64,000 nucleotides of DNA from Riptortus pedestris (lineage: Eukaryota > Arthropoda > Insecta > Hemiptera > Alydidae). Below, piece by piece: positions 46,104 to 58,035 of the stretch. The stretch is taken from NCBI GenBank assembly GCA_019009955.1, contig CM032233.1:126986001-127050000 (forward strand), in the 5' to 3' direction. The number at the start of each line of letters is the position of its first letter. Positions within the stretch are counted from its first letter, which is position 1. The notes below the pieces were generated by a model. It worked only from the letters and a program-made list of their open reading frames with translations, had not been told where the DNA came from and did not search any database. A program made the position numbers and the translations under genes.

Positions 46104-46667
46104 AACGTCCGCAGAGGCGGCGTAAACTAAGCAGATTTCCCACGTCAAGTTATACAGTAGAGAAATCTCTACACGAGTGCCGAACAGTTACGGAAACGGC
46201 CGAACTAGCTTTCGGCGGGAACGAATAGAAGCGACCATAGCTCGTCCGTTACACTTACTCGGCAAATATCTCGGTTAATATTCAAGACAGAGAATAAATG
46301 TATATAACAATATTTATAGTACATTTAATTTGCATTAAGATTGGTTCTATACTATGTTTCCATCCGATATACAGTAACGGAGATATTTCGAATTTTCAAA
46401 AATCCCCCCTCCCAATGGTCCGATTTCAGCCGTTAACGAACTTGATCTTTCTTTTTACATAAAAGGGTTAAATACCGAGTTTGGTAACGATTAAAAAAGA
46501 ATTACGACCGCCAGAGTGTTAACAGACACATATATATATATATATATATACAGTTTTAAACGGACCCCATTTTCGTGATCTACTAGGTAGGATCGATGGA
46601 CATATGAAGAAAAATTTCAAAAATTGCGTCATGACTACGACATCAATACTCAAGGGAAAACTGCTAA
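46104..46667 (+). mobile_element. RC1 element, S variant, near complete
   Basis: Altered 5' tip (AACGTCCGCAGAGGCGGCG) and shortened 3' tip (ACTCAAGGGAAAACTGCTAA); short TA tract (46531-46550). Confidence 0.7.
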
Positions 46668-46911
46668 GACATGTAACTCCATATAACATTAATATTCCAG
46701 ATAAGAAAAAAATGTATTAAATAATGACTTGAATTTCAAACAACATTGGTCATATAAACCTTTTCGGTTCAATTCATAGTAAAACTATGCATTTGCTTTT
46801 CTCTTCCATTTTAGCAAGCATACCACTTAAAGATAAGGAATCTCGGTTGAAACTGATGCAACTAATCTTTTTTTAGAATATGTAAACATTATTAACCAAG
46901 TAAACATGATT
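46668..46911. other. Short unrecognised AT-rich segment
   Basis: No feature recognised. Confidence 0.4.
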
Positions 46912-47033
46912 TTAGCAGATTTCCCTTGAGGGAAATCAGCTATTGAGGTCGTACTCATGACGCGATTTTCGAAAATTTTCTTCAAATGTCCATCGATCGT
47001 ACCCAGGAGATGACGAAAATGAGGTCCGTTCAA

Positions 47034-47102
<69 letters not shown>

Positions 47103-47520
47103 TGTTAACACTCTAGCGGTCGCAATTTATGTTTAATCGTCACCAAACTCGGTATTTAATCGTTTGATGTAAAAAGGAAGATCAAGTTCGTTAACGGCTG
47201 AAATCGGACCAGTGGAAGGGTGGGTTTAGAGGGGGATTTTCGAAATATCTCCGTTACTATACGTCGGATCGAAAAATTGTATAGAACCAATCTTAATGCA
47301 AATTAAATTTACTATAAATATTGTTATATACATTTATTCTCTATCTTGAATATTAACCGAGATATTTGCATTTTTATAAGTATAACGGGCGAGCTATGGT
47401 TCCCGCCAAAAGCTAGTTCGGCCGTGTCTGTAACTGATGGGCACTCGTATGGAGATTTCTCTATTGTATAACTTCACACAGGGAAATCTGCTTAGTTTAC
47501 TCAGCCCCTGCGTGACGGAC
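46912..47520 (-). mobile_element. RC1 element, S variant, complete
   Basis: TTAGCAGATTTCCCTTGAGG to CTGCGTGACGGAC, TA tract 47037-47098. T-runs on both flanks. Confidence 0.8.
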
Positions 47521-47593
47521 TTTTTATAAATACAGAGAGGATTAAATTGAAATATTGATAAACGCTACGAACTTATTTTACAACCTCATTACG

Positions 47594-47945
47594 AACGAAG
47601 GGACCTCATTATCTCGTTTGTAGGATCGACGGACATTTGAAAACATTTTTCACGAAGCACATCTTAAGTGAAATCATCTGAAGATGGCTGTGCTCGTAGA
47701 GCGAGGTAATACTAGCGTGGGAGCCAAGATGCGGGACATAGTGTCTGCTAGAACAGCTGGTGGCTAGTGATAACCCTGTCATTCTGATAACTCCCTTGTT
47801 CCCTTAATTAGTCTAACATTATCTACTGCCATAAATTAACACGTCATAAAAGTTATTTTACATACGCCTATTCGCTCGCCGATAGCGATAATAATGGCTT
47901 AAATTAAGTTTACACGAATATAATCATATCCGTTTTAAGAAACGT
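47594..47945. other. RC1 scrap followed by a repeat-free, homeobox-site-like segment
   Basis: 47594-47690 is an old RC1 3'-end fragment (TTTGTAGGATCGACGGACAT). 47690-47900 is repeat-free and holds TTCCCTTAATTAGTC, GCCATAAATTAAC, CGTCATAAAAG and CGATAGCGATAATAATGG, a density of AT-core sites that suggests regulatory DNA. Inference only. Confidence 0.35.
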
Positions 47946-48528
47946 TCACGGCTCTGCAGGGGCCGCTTAGACTCGGCAGGTTTCCCACCTGCTGGTGTAG
48001 AACAAGATGATAACTCCTATTCTTTTGTAGAAAATAGGAATTAACAAGCACGGCGTCAGGCAGAAGCCACGTAAGCTAACCAGATTTCCCACGTCATGAA
48101 ACGCCAGAGAAGTGATCTCATTTCACCATATATTCTCTATTTCTATGTAAATATTTGAGGAGGAAGGCTAAAAACAAGAAGGTACGAATAGCTCGCTTTA
48201 TATTTAAGCTGGGAAAAATATATAGAACAATAAAGATAGTGCAACATAAGTTTAACAAGTTTGGTTTTTTGACATTTTCCGATACGTCTCATAATATTGT
48301 ATATAATATGATTTTTCGAAGTTTTCTTGGGCATATCATAAGGTACTAACAATAGCGTCACAAATATATTTGAAGGATAGTGAAAATATGTTTAGAACAC
48401 CATTTATAGAAAATTAAATTTTGGACAAGCTTAGTTATATATGATATTTCCATCCGACTCATGGCTACTTTGAAATTTTAAATTTTCCATTTTATCCCCA
48501 ATTTACGTTCTTCTCTTCTGCAACTTGA
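47946..48528 (+). mobile_element. RC1 C-variant mosaic, old
   Basis: Two decayed 5' tips (TCTGCAGGGGCCGCTTAGAC; GCGTCAGGCAGAAGCCACG) and C-type body (GTGATCTCATTTCACCATAT, AAGTTTAACAAGTTTGGTTT). Confidence 0.5.
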
Positions 48529-48610
48529 CAGGACGAGTAATCTACAGGTTATCATTAATTTTCAGTCGGGGTGAGGTTAAGGAATATATGGCTGTAACTC
48601 CGACTCAGGA
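48529..48610 (-). mobile_element. Diverged SINE 3'-part fragment
   Basis: GGACGAGTAATCTACAGGTT and GTCGGGGTGAGGTTAAGGA resemble the reverse of the SINE body (GTAACCTGTAGATAACCCGT region). Confidence 0.4.
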
Positions 48611-49178
48611 ATCTTCGACCCATAACTCAAATACCAAAGATTTATGAGACCGTGTTTCTCAATCTACGGAATTAGAGATATTCTAAATATGAATAATTAC
48701 TACCCTCAATTGAATCTTCACAAGACGGAATTTTTATAAAGCTATAGAATTATTATAAATATCGATCCACTTCGCAAATCACTTCTTATAACAGCAATGT
48801 CAATTGTAGTTCAATAAAAATGTTATCATCGGGTCCCGGCACGAAATAGTGGGCGTTACGTTCGCATTTACTATGGTAAGCTACATTGATGTAATGTATG
48901 TAACTGCTTAAGCATCGACACAACCCTGAGGCTAAAACTGAAACTTGTGGAAGATTAAATTAAATTGTAAAAATAACAATAATATTACACACACACACAC
49001 ACACACACACATATGTATTATACACACAATGTCACATAGAGCCCCTTCCTCTTGTGCGATTAGCTGTTAAAGTGATTGATCTTTAATATTACATGAAATG
49101 CTAATATATTGATATTGGTAACGATTAAACAAAAATTGCCGCCTCTTGAGTAGTAACAGGTAAGTAAGTATATGTATA
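48611..49178. other. AT-rich sequence with CA microsatellite and RC1 core scrap
   Basis: (AC)n at 48988-49011; from 49035 to 49165 a decayed RC1 core (GTAACGATTAAACAAAAATT). Nothing else recognised. Confidence 0.4.
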
Positions 49179-49770
49179 AAGTCCATCACGCAGGGGCTGC
49201 TTTAACTAAGTAGATTTCTCACGTGCGTCACGTATTTGTATTTATCTCAAAACACGAGAATAATATTTGGTATTTAGGCTTCAAATAAAGTGCTTCATAA
49301 TATAAAAGCTTATTGTTAATATGACATGAGTAGGAGTGGGTGTTTACTGGAGGCCGAAAACTAACAAATACAATTATCTCGGTTAATAATAAAGAAAGAG
49401 AAGAAATTGTACATATTAACAATTTATAGAACATTACATTTGCAATACAATAAGTTGAATCTATACAATTTTTAGATAACGGAGATATTTCGAATTTTCA
49501 AAAATCCTCCCCTCTAAACCACCCCACCCACTGTTCCGATTTCAGCCATTAACGAACATAATCTTTTTTTTTTAATTTTTTTTTTAAGAAAAACGATTAA
49601 ATGCCGAGTTTAGTGACGATTAAACAAAAATTGCGACCGCTAGAGCGTTAACAGACATACATATAGTTTTGAACGAACCTCATTTTCATCATCTCCTGGT
49701 TAGGATGGACGGACATTTGAAGAAATGTTCTGTATGGAAGCAGAATTCTCATTAGGGGAATCTGCTTAAG
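49179..49770 (+). mobile_element. RC1 element, L-like, internally shortened
   Basis: AAGTCCATCACGCAGGGGCT; the 5' part jumps to CGTATTTGTATTTATCTCAA. No TA expansion (ACATACATATAG). Ends AGGGGAATCTGCTTAA. Confidence 0.65.
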
Positions 49771-50093
49771 TGATAATAATACACACATATTCTGGTTTAT
49801 TGAATAAATAAACATGTAAGGTCTGATTTCAGCCGTGAACGGACTTCTCTTAACGAATCTTCATTTTTATATAAACGTTTAGGAATCCAGTATGGTAAGG
49901 ATCAAAGAAAAATTACAACTTCCAGAGCGTTAACAGACTATATATATATATATATATATAATTTTGAACGGACCTCATTTTCGTCATCTCCTAGCTAGGA
50001 TCGATCGACATTTGAGGAAAGTTTTCGAAAATCGCGTCATGAGTACGACCACAACAGCTGATTTCCCTTCAGGGAAATCTGCTAATATATGGG

Positions 50094-50128
<35 letters not shown>

Positions 50129-50234
50129 ATAATTTTGTACGGACCCATTTTGGTTACCTCGAAACGAAATTCTTTGAAAATCGCGGCATGAGTACAACCT
50201 CAATAGCTGATTTAACTTTAGGGAAATCTGCTAA
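49771..50234 (+). mobile_element. Two RC1 3'-half fragments in series, the second with a CA tract
   Basis: First: about 49825-50085, TA tract 49940-49960, ends GGGAAATCTGCTAA. Second: (AC)n at 50096-50125, then TCATAATTTTGTACGGACCC to GGGAAATCTGCTAA at 50234. Confidence 0.65.
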
Positions 50235-50490
50235 TAAAAGGAGATACTGGAGTTGAGATGGATGAGCTAAAGGGAGAAATGGTTCCGTCAGCAGAGAGCT
50301 CTCTCGTTCAATAACCCCGACTTAGGAGAGGGAAACCAAGTTCAGATAAACATTAAAAAGGGGGAGGCAAGCTCAAATGCTCTCTTCCTCTCCAAGAGGG
50401 GAGTCGTCTCCGCTCGTCAAATGAAGTAGCAACAATTCCTCCAGTCTCACATTAAATGTCTAGCCCTACAACGTACAATCACAACAATAA
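50235..50490. other. Repeat-free segment
   Basis: GC-richer than its surroundings; no coding signal recognised. Confidence 0.35.
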
Positions 50491-50999
50491 AAGTCCGTGA
50501 ACTAAGCAGATTTCCCACGGGACGTTTTGCAATAGATACATCGACATACTGGTAACAAACAGACCACCGTAAATATTAAGTGAATAAATACAAACAGCAA
50601 TGAGAAATCTTTCAGTTAATTTTAATATTCTCGGAAAGCGTCTGAATTGTAAACAAACGGGCCCGGTTGGGCTGAGAGCATAACACATAGATAGACATAT
50701 TCTAGACCGGAAATAAAAACAATTACTGAAATATATCTCGGAGAAGGGGTTTACTGAAAGCCGAAAACTATAAAATGCAAGTTGTCACTATAACACATAG
50801 ATCACAAGCTTCTACAAACAACCACACTATCTATAATATTAACCTGGTCAGAAACATTTATTTGTGTAGTTTTGAACAGACCTCATCCTTCTCATCTCTT
50901 AGGTAGGATCGATGGACATTTAAAGATATTTTTCGAAATTTAATGAGTAAAATTTCAATTGCTGATTTCCCTTAGGGGAATTCTGCTAAAATGATAGTA
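50491..50999 (+). mobile_element. RC1 element, L variant, interrupted by a Penelope-like end
   Basis: AAGTCCGTGAACTAAGCAG shows the tip hairpin deleted. The L half follows, then at about 50795-50865 a Penelope-like terminus (CAACCACACTATCTATAATA, AACCTGGTCAGAAAC), then the RC1 3' end to CTGCTAA. Confidence 0.6.
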
Positions 51000-51251
51000 A
51001 AGAATAATTTGTAGCAGAAAATGAAGAAAATTCGTCAATGTTACCACATCTCCTTTTTAAAATTTTATATTTTGTTTAATATATACACGAGCATTTTGCT
51101 CAAATCGCTAACCAGAAATTTAAAAAAAAAAATACATCTTTTATGGGCTCGACACGGCTTTCTTTCACTAATATGAATTGAAATAACTAATTTTTTTTCA
51201 AACGCTCATTTAATATGATTTCATTTGAAAGTCACAGGCAATGCTAACTTT
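51000..51251. other. AT-rich intronic sequence
   Basis: No feature recognised. Confidence 0.4.
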
Positions 51252-51258
51252 CGATCTA

Positions 51259-51317
<59 letters not shown>

Positions 51318-51318
<1 letters not shown>

Positions 51319-52413
51319 TAGCTCAGATACCCGGCGTCCCCCGGGAATTCATTTGAGGCTGAATGGTGATGGTATTTTTTAGCAGGCTTTACATTGCACA
51401 ATATTTTGACATTTACCCGTCCCAGTGTTTAGGATTGATACCCGTCTTTCCCGTGGATTTGCTAATAATAGAATTATTTGTTCGATAAGGCTTCATAGTC
51501 TTCGATATTTTTATATTTCCCGTCTCTTATACATGTAAATATAGTGAATTTTTATTTCAGGCCTCCCTTATAACCCCCCTCCCGTTCGAACCCAAAAATT
51601 TTAATATAACTTATAATCATGGAAGAATTAATGCTAATTGACATACCGAGTTTTGTTAAGTTCGGTTCAGCCGTTAGTGCCCGCTAAAGTTTTAACGTAT
51701 AACTCATTTATACTTAGGTATACGACAAAAGTGTATATAACAAAAATTACTCCAAATAACAAAATAAACAACTTTTGTTATGTTTATATTTGCGGAAAAA
51801 CCAATAGGAAACGAAATATCGCTATTTTTAATTTCAGGCTTCCCTTATAACCCCCACTCCTGCCTGTCCATAGACATGTTGGTATGGCTTATTATAATGA
51901 AGGCGTTAGTGCTAATACACATATCGAATTTTATTTAGTTCGGTTGAGTCCCTTGTACGAAATAAAATTATTGACTTCCGCTATAGTGTTTAGCGTATAA
52001 CTCATTTATACTTAGGTATACAACAAAAGTGTATATAACAAAAGTTACTCTAAATAACAAAATAAACAACTTTTGTTATGTGCTTATTTGTCGAAAAACC
52101 AATAGAAAACGAAATATCGCTATTTTTAATTTCAGGCCTTCCTTATAACCCCCACTCCTGTTCGTCTCAGAGAACTTTAATATAGCCTAAAGTCTAAGTT
52201 GGGTTAGTAGTAATATACATACCAAGTTTCATAAAATTCGGTTCAGCCGTTTTTGCGTGAAAAGGTAACAAACAAACAAACATACACGAAAGAAACAAAA
52301 TGCAGATATGGTGTCTATGACATGTGAAACGAAAAGTTATCGTGAAATTTCGCGAAAAAAATCAATGTACAGACAGAGGTTACAATTTTATATATATATA
52401 TATAGATATATAT
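51318..52413 (+). mobile_element. Unclassified non-autonomous element with ~290-bp internal repeats
   Basis: Third copy of the family, complete: ACTAGCTCAGATACCCGGC to GGTTACAATTTTATATAT. Three internal repeats (TTTCAGGC starts near 51555, 51833, 52130). Preceded by a 65-bp TA tract (51252-51316) and followed by a TA/GATA tract, so it sits in TA DNA like the copy at 10455. Confidence 0.7.
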
Positions 52414-52467
52414 GGATTTCAAATCCTGTTTAGATAGGCTTATTATTATGTGACAATAAGGCGTCCA

Positions 52468-52511
52468 ATGGTGGAAATCTGCTTAGTTTACGCAGTTCCT
52501 GCAGGACGGAG
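52468..52511 (-). mobile_element. RC1 5'-tip fragment
   Basis: GGTGGAAATCTGCTTAGTTT then CGCAGTTCCTGCAGGACGGA. Confidence 0.6.
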
Positions 52512-53474
52512 TTTTTTGTACCACATTTCATCCACTCCGCGAAACGAGTTGTGTTTTTTGTTTGTTTGTTTTTTTTTCCCTCCAGAAATACCAGTACAAT
52601 TATTTATTAATGGCAATCATTAATTAACAACCGTACCGGGATAATTTAGTCGTTTAATTGAATTAACATAATTCAACCATACATAATTTGTGTTTCAAAA
52701 ACCTGTGAAAACACGAGGGTTTTTATTCATTTTTATCGTGTAGATTGATGAAATATTTGTCTTCGCAGTCAATTTACTTCATACATACATGCAAATTGTT
52801 TTTAAAAATTCTGTAGCGGGCTGTAAATAATAAAACATTATAATAAAATAAAAAAAAATCAACAGAGTACACAGGTTACTGAACTGAGACTAATTCCGAA
52901 ATAATGAAAATTTGTCATTTATCGTGGAGCGATTGACGATCGCAAATCGGGCAGCGAATTTTCGGAAATAAATAAACATGGTTAAAACGAAATTCGCATA
53001 ATTGTCGGTTTAATTGAAAACTCCAAAATAACAAAAAAAAACTGATGTGGGCACCACATTACTTCCTTGTACTCTTATTAATTTACATATATAAAAAAGT
53101 TTGCTGCAGTTCATTCAGTCGAGTCACGAATGATTTTTCCGCTCCAACACGTCGAATCTAAAAATGCTAGGGAACATATTATTTTATGATAAACGAAAAT
53201 ACTAAGACGAATGTATATAAAACTTCTATACGAATTTATTATGTTAGTAATAGCTAGACAGAAATCAGTATTTTTTTTTTATTTATTTGAGCTCCTCTCC
53301 AATAAAACCCCACACTCTCGGACGGTTTGTAGTAACTCCCTAGAAGAAAAATTGCCAATATTAAGACCTATAATTTTATCATAGTAGGCATCTCCAGTCA
53401 AATGATATTATGCTCATATTCGCAGAGCGAAAAGAGATTTATTAAAGAGAAACACCGGTAGAGAACAAGGTCTT
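52512..53474. other. AT-rich intronic sequence
   Basis: Longest stretch in the right half without mobile-element matches. No gene recognised. Confidence 0.45.
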
Positions 53475-53596
53475 TTAGCAGATTTCCCTTAAGGGAAATC
53501 AGCTATTGAGGTCGTACTCATGACGCGAGTTTCGAAAAATTTCTTCAAATGTCCATCGATCCTACCCAGGAGATGACGAAAATGAGGTCCGTTCAA

Positions 53597-53632
<36 letters not shown>

Positions 53633-54067
53633 CTGTTAACGCTCTAGTGGTCGCAATTTTTGTTTGATCGTTACCAAACTCGGAATTTATTCGTTTTATG
53701 TAAAAAGAAAGATCAAGTTCGTTAATGGCTGAAATCGGTCCAGTGGGAGGGGGGGTTTAGAGGGGGGATTTTCGGAAAATTCGAAACATCTTCGTTACTA
53801 TACACGGGTCGAAACATTGTATAGAATCAATCTTATTGCAAATTAAATTTACTATAAATATTGCTCTATACATTTATTCCCTATCTTGAATATTAACCGA
53901 GATATTTGCATTTTTATTAAATTTGGGCCGATACCGGATTTTTGAATTTCCCGCCAAAACCTAGTTCGGCCCTTTGCCGTAACTGTTGGGCTCATGTATG
54001 GAGATTTCTCTATTGTATTACTTCACTGGGAAATCTGCTTAGTTTACGCAACCCCTGCGTGACGGAC
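53475..54067 (-). mobile_element. RC1 element, S variant, complete
   Basis: TTAGCAGATTTCCCTTAAGG to CTGCGTGACGGAC, TA tract 53601-53627. Clean flanks: GAACAAGGTCTT and TTTTTATTGATCCCG. Confidence 0.8.
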
Positions 54068-54235
54068 TTTTTATTGATCCCGATCAATTGGTTCCTCCAC
54101 CTACCGCTATTTTCGCGAGAGGGTTTATCATTTTAATATGAATTATTTGTATATTCTAGAGTACAGAACATCCCTAAGCGAAGTAGTAATCGTCTATCCC
54201 GGCAGCTCGGTATGGGTTGATCTCTTCCCAAACTT

Positions 54236-54505
54236 TTAACAGATTTCCCTTTATTGAGGTTGTACTCAAGACGCAATTTTCGAAACTTGTCTTCAAATTT
54301 CCATCGATTCTACCCAGGAGATGACGAAAATGAGGTCCGTTCAAAATTATATATATATATATATATTTCTCTTTTACCGTTCTTGGGGTCGCACTTACTG
54401 TTTGATCGTTACCAAACTCGAGGTGGAGAATTTTGAAAATTCGAAATATCTCCTATACGTAGGATCGAAAAAGTGTATAGATTCAACATTATTGAAAATG
54501 AAGTG

Positions 54506-54561
<56 letters not shown>

Positions 54562-55681
54562 TCTATCCTGAATATAAACCGAGATATTTGCATTTTTCTG
54601 TTTTCAGAGTGTAGCAAACACCCACCGCTACACAGGTTAAATAAACAAGACTCTGTTTATAATAAACCGCATTATTTGCAGCTTAAATACCAAATATTGT
54701 TTTCAAGAGACCTTTATTATACGAGATACACGCAAATATGTTATCGCCCCCCCCCCACACACACTTTTAAGTTCTTGGACTATAAAAATTTGATTGATTC
54801 AGATAAAAATTATTCTGATACATTATAAATTACAGTACTAGATATAGTATATACACTCAACCGCAAAAAAAACTGGACACTTCATTTTTGTCGTATTAAA
54901 AGCTAATTTTCAGCAATTTTCTTTATGTGGGTATTCTAGTTATTACAGAGAATTTAGAGTCTAAGTGCATTGAACTAATCCCTTCAGGAGTAGTAAACAA
55001 TTAGATAAAACTCAGATTAGATTTATTTGTCGTGAAGTTGATCTATTCTAAACTGTAAGTAGTTTTTCGCATATTTAAACATCTTTAATTATTAACCAAG
55101 CATTTTCTTTAATTAATGTTTTATTTTTATTTCGGTCCAGAATAATGGGTCTTTCAAACTTAGATGGAAGGCCGGAGCTTACATTACATTGCCGAAACGC
55201 TTGGGGTAGCAAAGTCTACCATTCACTGTAATAAAAATGAAGAATAATTTTTTTTTTTAAATGTGTTAATTTATCTTTTTCTTTTTTTTATTTTGTATTT
55301 TTTTTTGTAAATAATCAATAAAAATTATACACTTTTGGCAGTTTTTGTTTAAATAACCTATAGATTAACCAATTATTTTAATTAAAAAGATTAATATACA
55401 TATATATTAAGTATTTAACAAAATTATAAGACTAAATCTAAGTGTCCGGTTTTTTTTGCGGTTGAATATAGTTTTTAATAAAATTAATATGTTATATTTT
55501 GATATAGTTCAGTAATTCTTTTCTTTCCGTTTTAAGGTTGGCAGACCTGTTTGTTTACATTATTATCGTTTGTATTTATTCAATTAATACTAACGGTGCT
55601 GTTGTGATACCAGTATGTAGATTTATCTACTGACTTCGCGAGGAAAATCTGCTAAGTTTACGCAGCCCCTGTGTGACGGAC
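54236..55681 (-). mobile_element. RC1 element, L variant, split by a Tc1 relic
   Basis: 3' end at 54236 (CTTTTAACAGATTTCCC), TA tracts at 54347-54366 and 54511-54559 (the second is an extra tract in the core). Interrupted at 54854-55468; the 5' end (TTTACGCAGCCCCTGTGTG) is at 55681. Confidence 0.7.
54854..55468 (+). mobile_element. Tc1-like transposon relic
   Basis: Terminal inverted repeats CACTCAACCGCAAAAAAAAC and (inverted) TATTCAACCGCAAAAAAAAC continue with TGGACACTT / CGGACACTT. TA is duplicated at 54852-54853 and 55469-55470. Inside, about 55185-55225 encodes IAETLGVAKSTIH, the helix-turn-helix typical of Tc1-type transposase N-termini. The DDE domain is missing, so it is a deleted, inactive copy. 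The flanks (ACTAGATATAGTA / TAGTTTTTAATAAAAT) are contiguous in other RC1 L copies. Confidence 0.82.
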
Positions 55682-55699
55682 TTTATTTTGGCACTTGCC

Positions 55700-55894
55700 A
55701 GTTTAGTCCATGTAGTCCCTCTCCAAGTATCTTAGTAGTTAGTATCTTCTTCCACGCTCATCAGCCCATCTTTTGAAGTGTCTCCGGTCTGTGTTCCGGG
55801 CATAGTTGTAAGCTGTCCATTCCATCACCTCTTGAGTCATTTCATCAAGGTGCATCAGGATTATGGTGAGCTTTGTAATTTTAATTTTCATTTC
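55700..55894 (-). other. Possible short coding remnant, unrecognised
   Basis: On the minus strand about 40 codons are open: HLDEMTQEVMEWTAYNYARN then DRRHFKRWADERGRRY and a stop. Composition is protein-like, but I do not recognise the family. Confidence 0.2.
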
Positions 55895-56049
55895 ATTTTT
55901 ATTAAATTTGGGCGGCTAAGGGACGGGTGACTTTCCCGCCAAAAGCTAGCTCGGCTGTTTCCTTAACTGGTCGCCTCTCGTGAAATTTCTCTATTGTAAA
56001 ACGTCACGTGGGAAATCTGCTTTGTTTACGCAGCCTCTGTGTGACGGAC
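55895..56049 (-). mobile_element. RC1 5'-half fragment, S variant
   Basis: From TTTTTATTAAATTTGGGCGG to CTCTGTGTGACGGAC. Its T-run forms the pyrimidine tract of the exon-like sequence starting at 56058. Confidence 0.7.
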
Positions 56050-56057
56050 TTTTTCAG

Positions 56058-56155
56058 ATGCACGTGTGGCCAACTTTGCGAGTGAACACCTACAGAAGCA
56101 AATCACAAGCCAGAGTGCCTATTAGGAGGGTGATATACAAACAGCAACTGAACAG
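56058..56155 (+). pseudogene. PP2C-phosphatase-like exon, broken copy
   Basis: 98 bp between TTTTTCAG and GTAATA. Reads ARVANFASEHLQKQITSQSA, then Tyr and a TAG stop, then EGDIQTATEQ. Same length, phase and splice sites as 58036-58133. The preceding pyrimidine tract is the end of an RC1 copy. The stop makes it non-coding. Confidence 0.6.
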
Positions 56156-56903
56156 GTAATAATAGTATTGTTTTTTGCTTTTTGTTACTCTTTTAACATG
56201 TTATACATTTTTCTTGCTCTATCATCTCACATTTTGTAAAGTTTGGAGATAGTGTCAATTGTAAGTTCATTAGTCTCGATCTTCACTAAAATAGAAGTTC
56301 TTGGTTTTCCCCACTCCTCTTTTGTTTTCCCTTACTATCTTCTTACTACGGAAAATAATTGGTGAGGTGAGATCTAATTCCAGCACGTGGGAAATCTGCT
56401 TCGTGAATATCGCGTCATGAGTAGAAACGAATCTGGAGGTGGAAATCAGTTCCGACTTCCCATTCTCGGAGTTTGTTTGTTTACTTTCGTTTTTTTTTCT
56501 GTTGTCGGGCGGCATTCGATATGGATTGGCTTTGATTGATTACAAATAAAGGTGTAGTGAAGCTGATGAGAGAGAGAGAGAGGAGGGCTTATCGAGAGAG
56601 CGCGGCAGTTGGCTGAGATTGTGAAAAGGCACGTTATCTGTTGACAGAGACTAGAGTCAATATTACCTAGGGACGGGGCACAACAAACAGGCCCGCTTGC
56701 TTCTATCGCTCCGCGCCGCCTACCCAGCTGCCCCTCTACACACACACACACGCACAGCCACAGTTTTGTCGTAGCCTTTCAACTTTTTTTTCCCATAACC
56801 TTTTTGGTGTTAGCATTCGCTATCGACTCCAATATTCTATCAAGTGTGATGAATGATCGAATTTTCCTCAATTGCCCATCCACCCAACCTAGAAGACGAA
56901 GAA
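56156..56903. other. Flanking duplicate intron, then a GC-rich segment
   Basis: 56156-56365 shares pieces with 58134-58200 (CTTCTTACTACG, GTGAG). A scrap of RC1 (CACGTGGGAAATCTGCTTCG) lies at 56381-56425. 56560-56780 is GC-richer with GAGAGAGAGAG and CACACACAC runs. 56840-56903 looks like an old minus RC1 3' end (ATCGAATTTTCC, CCCATCCACC) into which the next copy inserted. Confidence 0.4.
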
Positions 56904-57798
56904 AAGTCCGTCACGCAGGTCCCACGCGAAGGTTTACGATAGATAAATATATATACAGGTAACACTACCGTGAATGCTCAGTAAACTTACAATAGAAGTA
57001 AATAATCCCTACAACGGAAAGCGGCTGAATTGTAAACAAACAGGCCGGCCAGCCTCGAATCGCTGCATAGATAGATAGGAAAGACAATCAATTAATGAAA
57101 TATATCTGAATATAAAATTTACTAAAGCTAGTGCTGTAATTTGTAATGAATCAGAATCAGTGTTATCTCAATCACTCAAATTTTAGTAATCCAAAAACGA
57201 AAGAAGGGGGGAGGGTCACAGAAAGTGTTTGCATATATCTCACAAAGTAAAGGTTCAATTTAAACAATATTTGGTATTTAGGCTCCGAAAAATGCGGTAT
57301 ATTATATAACAGATTATTGTTTATGTAACACTAGCAGTAAGTAGTGGGGGTTTACTTACTGAAGGCTGAAAACTAAAAAATGCAAATATCTTGGTTAATA
57401 TTCAAGAAGTGAATAAATGTATATAACAATATTAATAGTACATTTAATTTGCGATAAGATTTATTCTATACACTTTTTTGATCTGACATGTAGTAACGGA
57501 GATATTTCGAATTTTCAAAATTCTTCCCATCTACACCCCCCCCTCTCCCTGGTCCGACTTCAGCCGTTAACGAACTTGATCTTTCTTTTTACATATAACG
57601 ATTAAATTTCGAGTTTGGTAACGATCAAACAAAAATTGCGACCGTTAGAGCGTTAACAGACAAATATATATATAATTTTGAACGGACCTCATTTTCGTCA
57701 TCTCCTGGGTAGGATCGATGGACATTTGAAGAAATTTTTCGAAAATCGCGTCATGAGTACGACCTCAATAGCTGATTTCCTTTAAGAGAAATCTGCAA
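56904..57798 (+). mobile_element. RC1 element, L variant, near complete
   Basis: AAGTCCGTCACGCAG then a deletion of most of the tip hairpin to GTCCCACGCGAAGG. Full L half; minimal tract (ATATATATATA); ends AGAGAAATCTGCAAAT. Confidence 0.75.
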
Positions 57799-58035
57799 AT
57801 AAAGATCTGACGTTTTGAGTTCAGCCCTAATCATTTTTTACTTGCGACACGTTTCTGTACGTATATTTATTTCAAATAACAGATATCTTCCATAGTCTTC
57901 AATTATGGGGAAGACCCAGAATCTCTTACGTATTGCTTCACTGTAATAATTGCATTCAATATTAATAACACGATGGTATAAATATTGGTCACCATCCATT
58001 TTGTTGATTATTTATCCATACTCATTTTATTTCAG
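57799..58035. other. Intron sequence upstream of the intact PP2C-like exon
   Basis: AT-rich; ends in a good acceptor (CTCATTTTATTTCAG). Confidence 0.4.
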
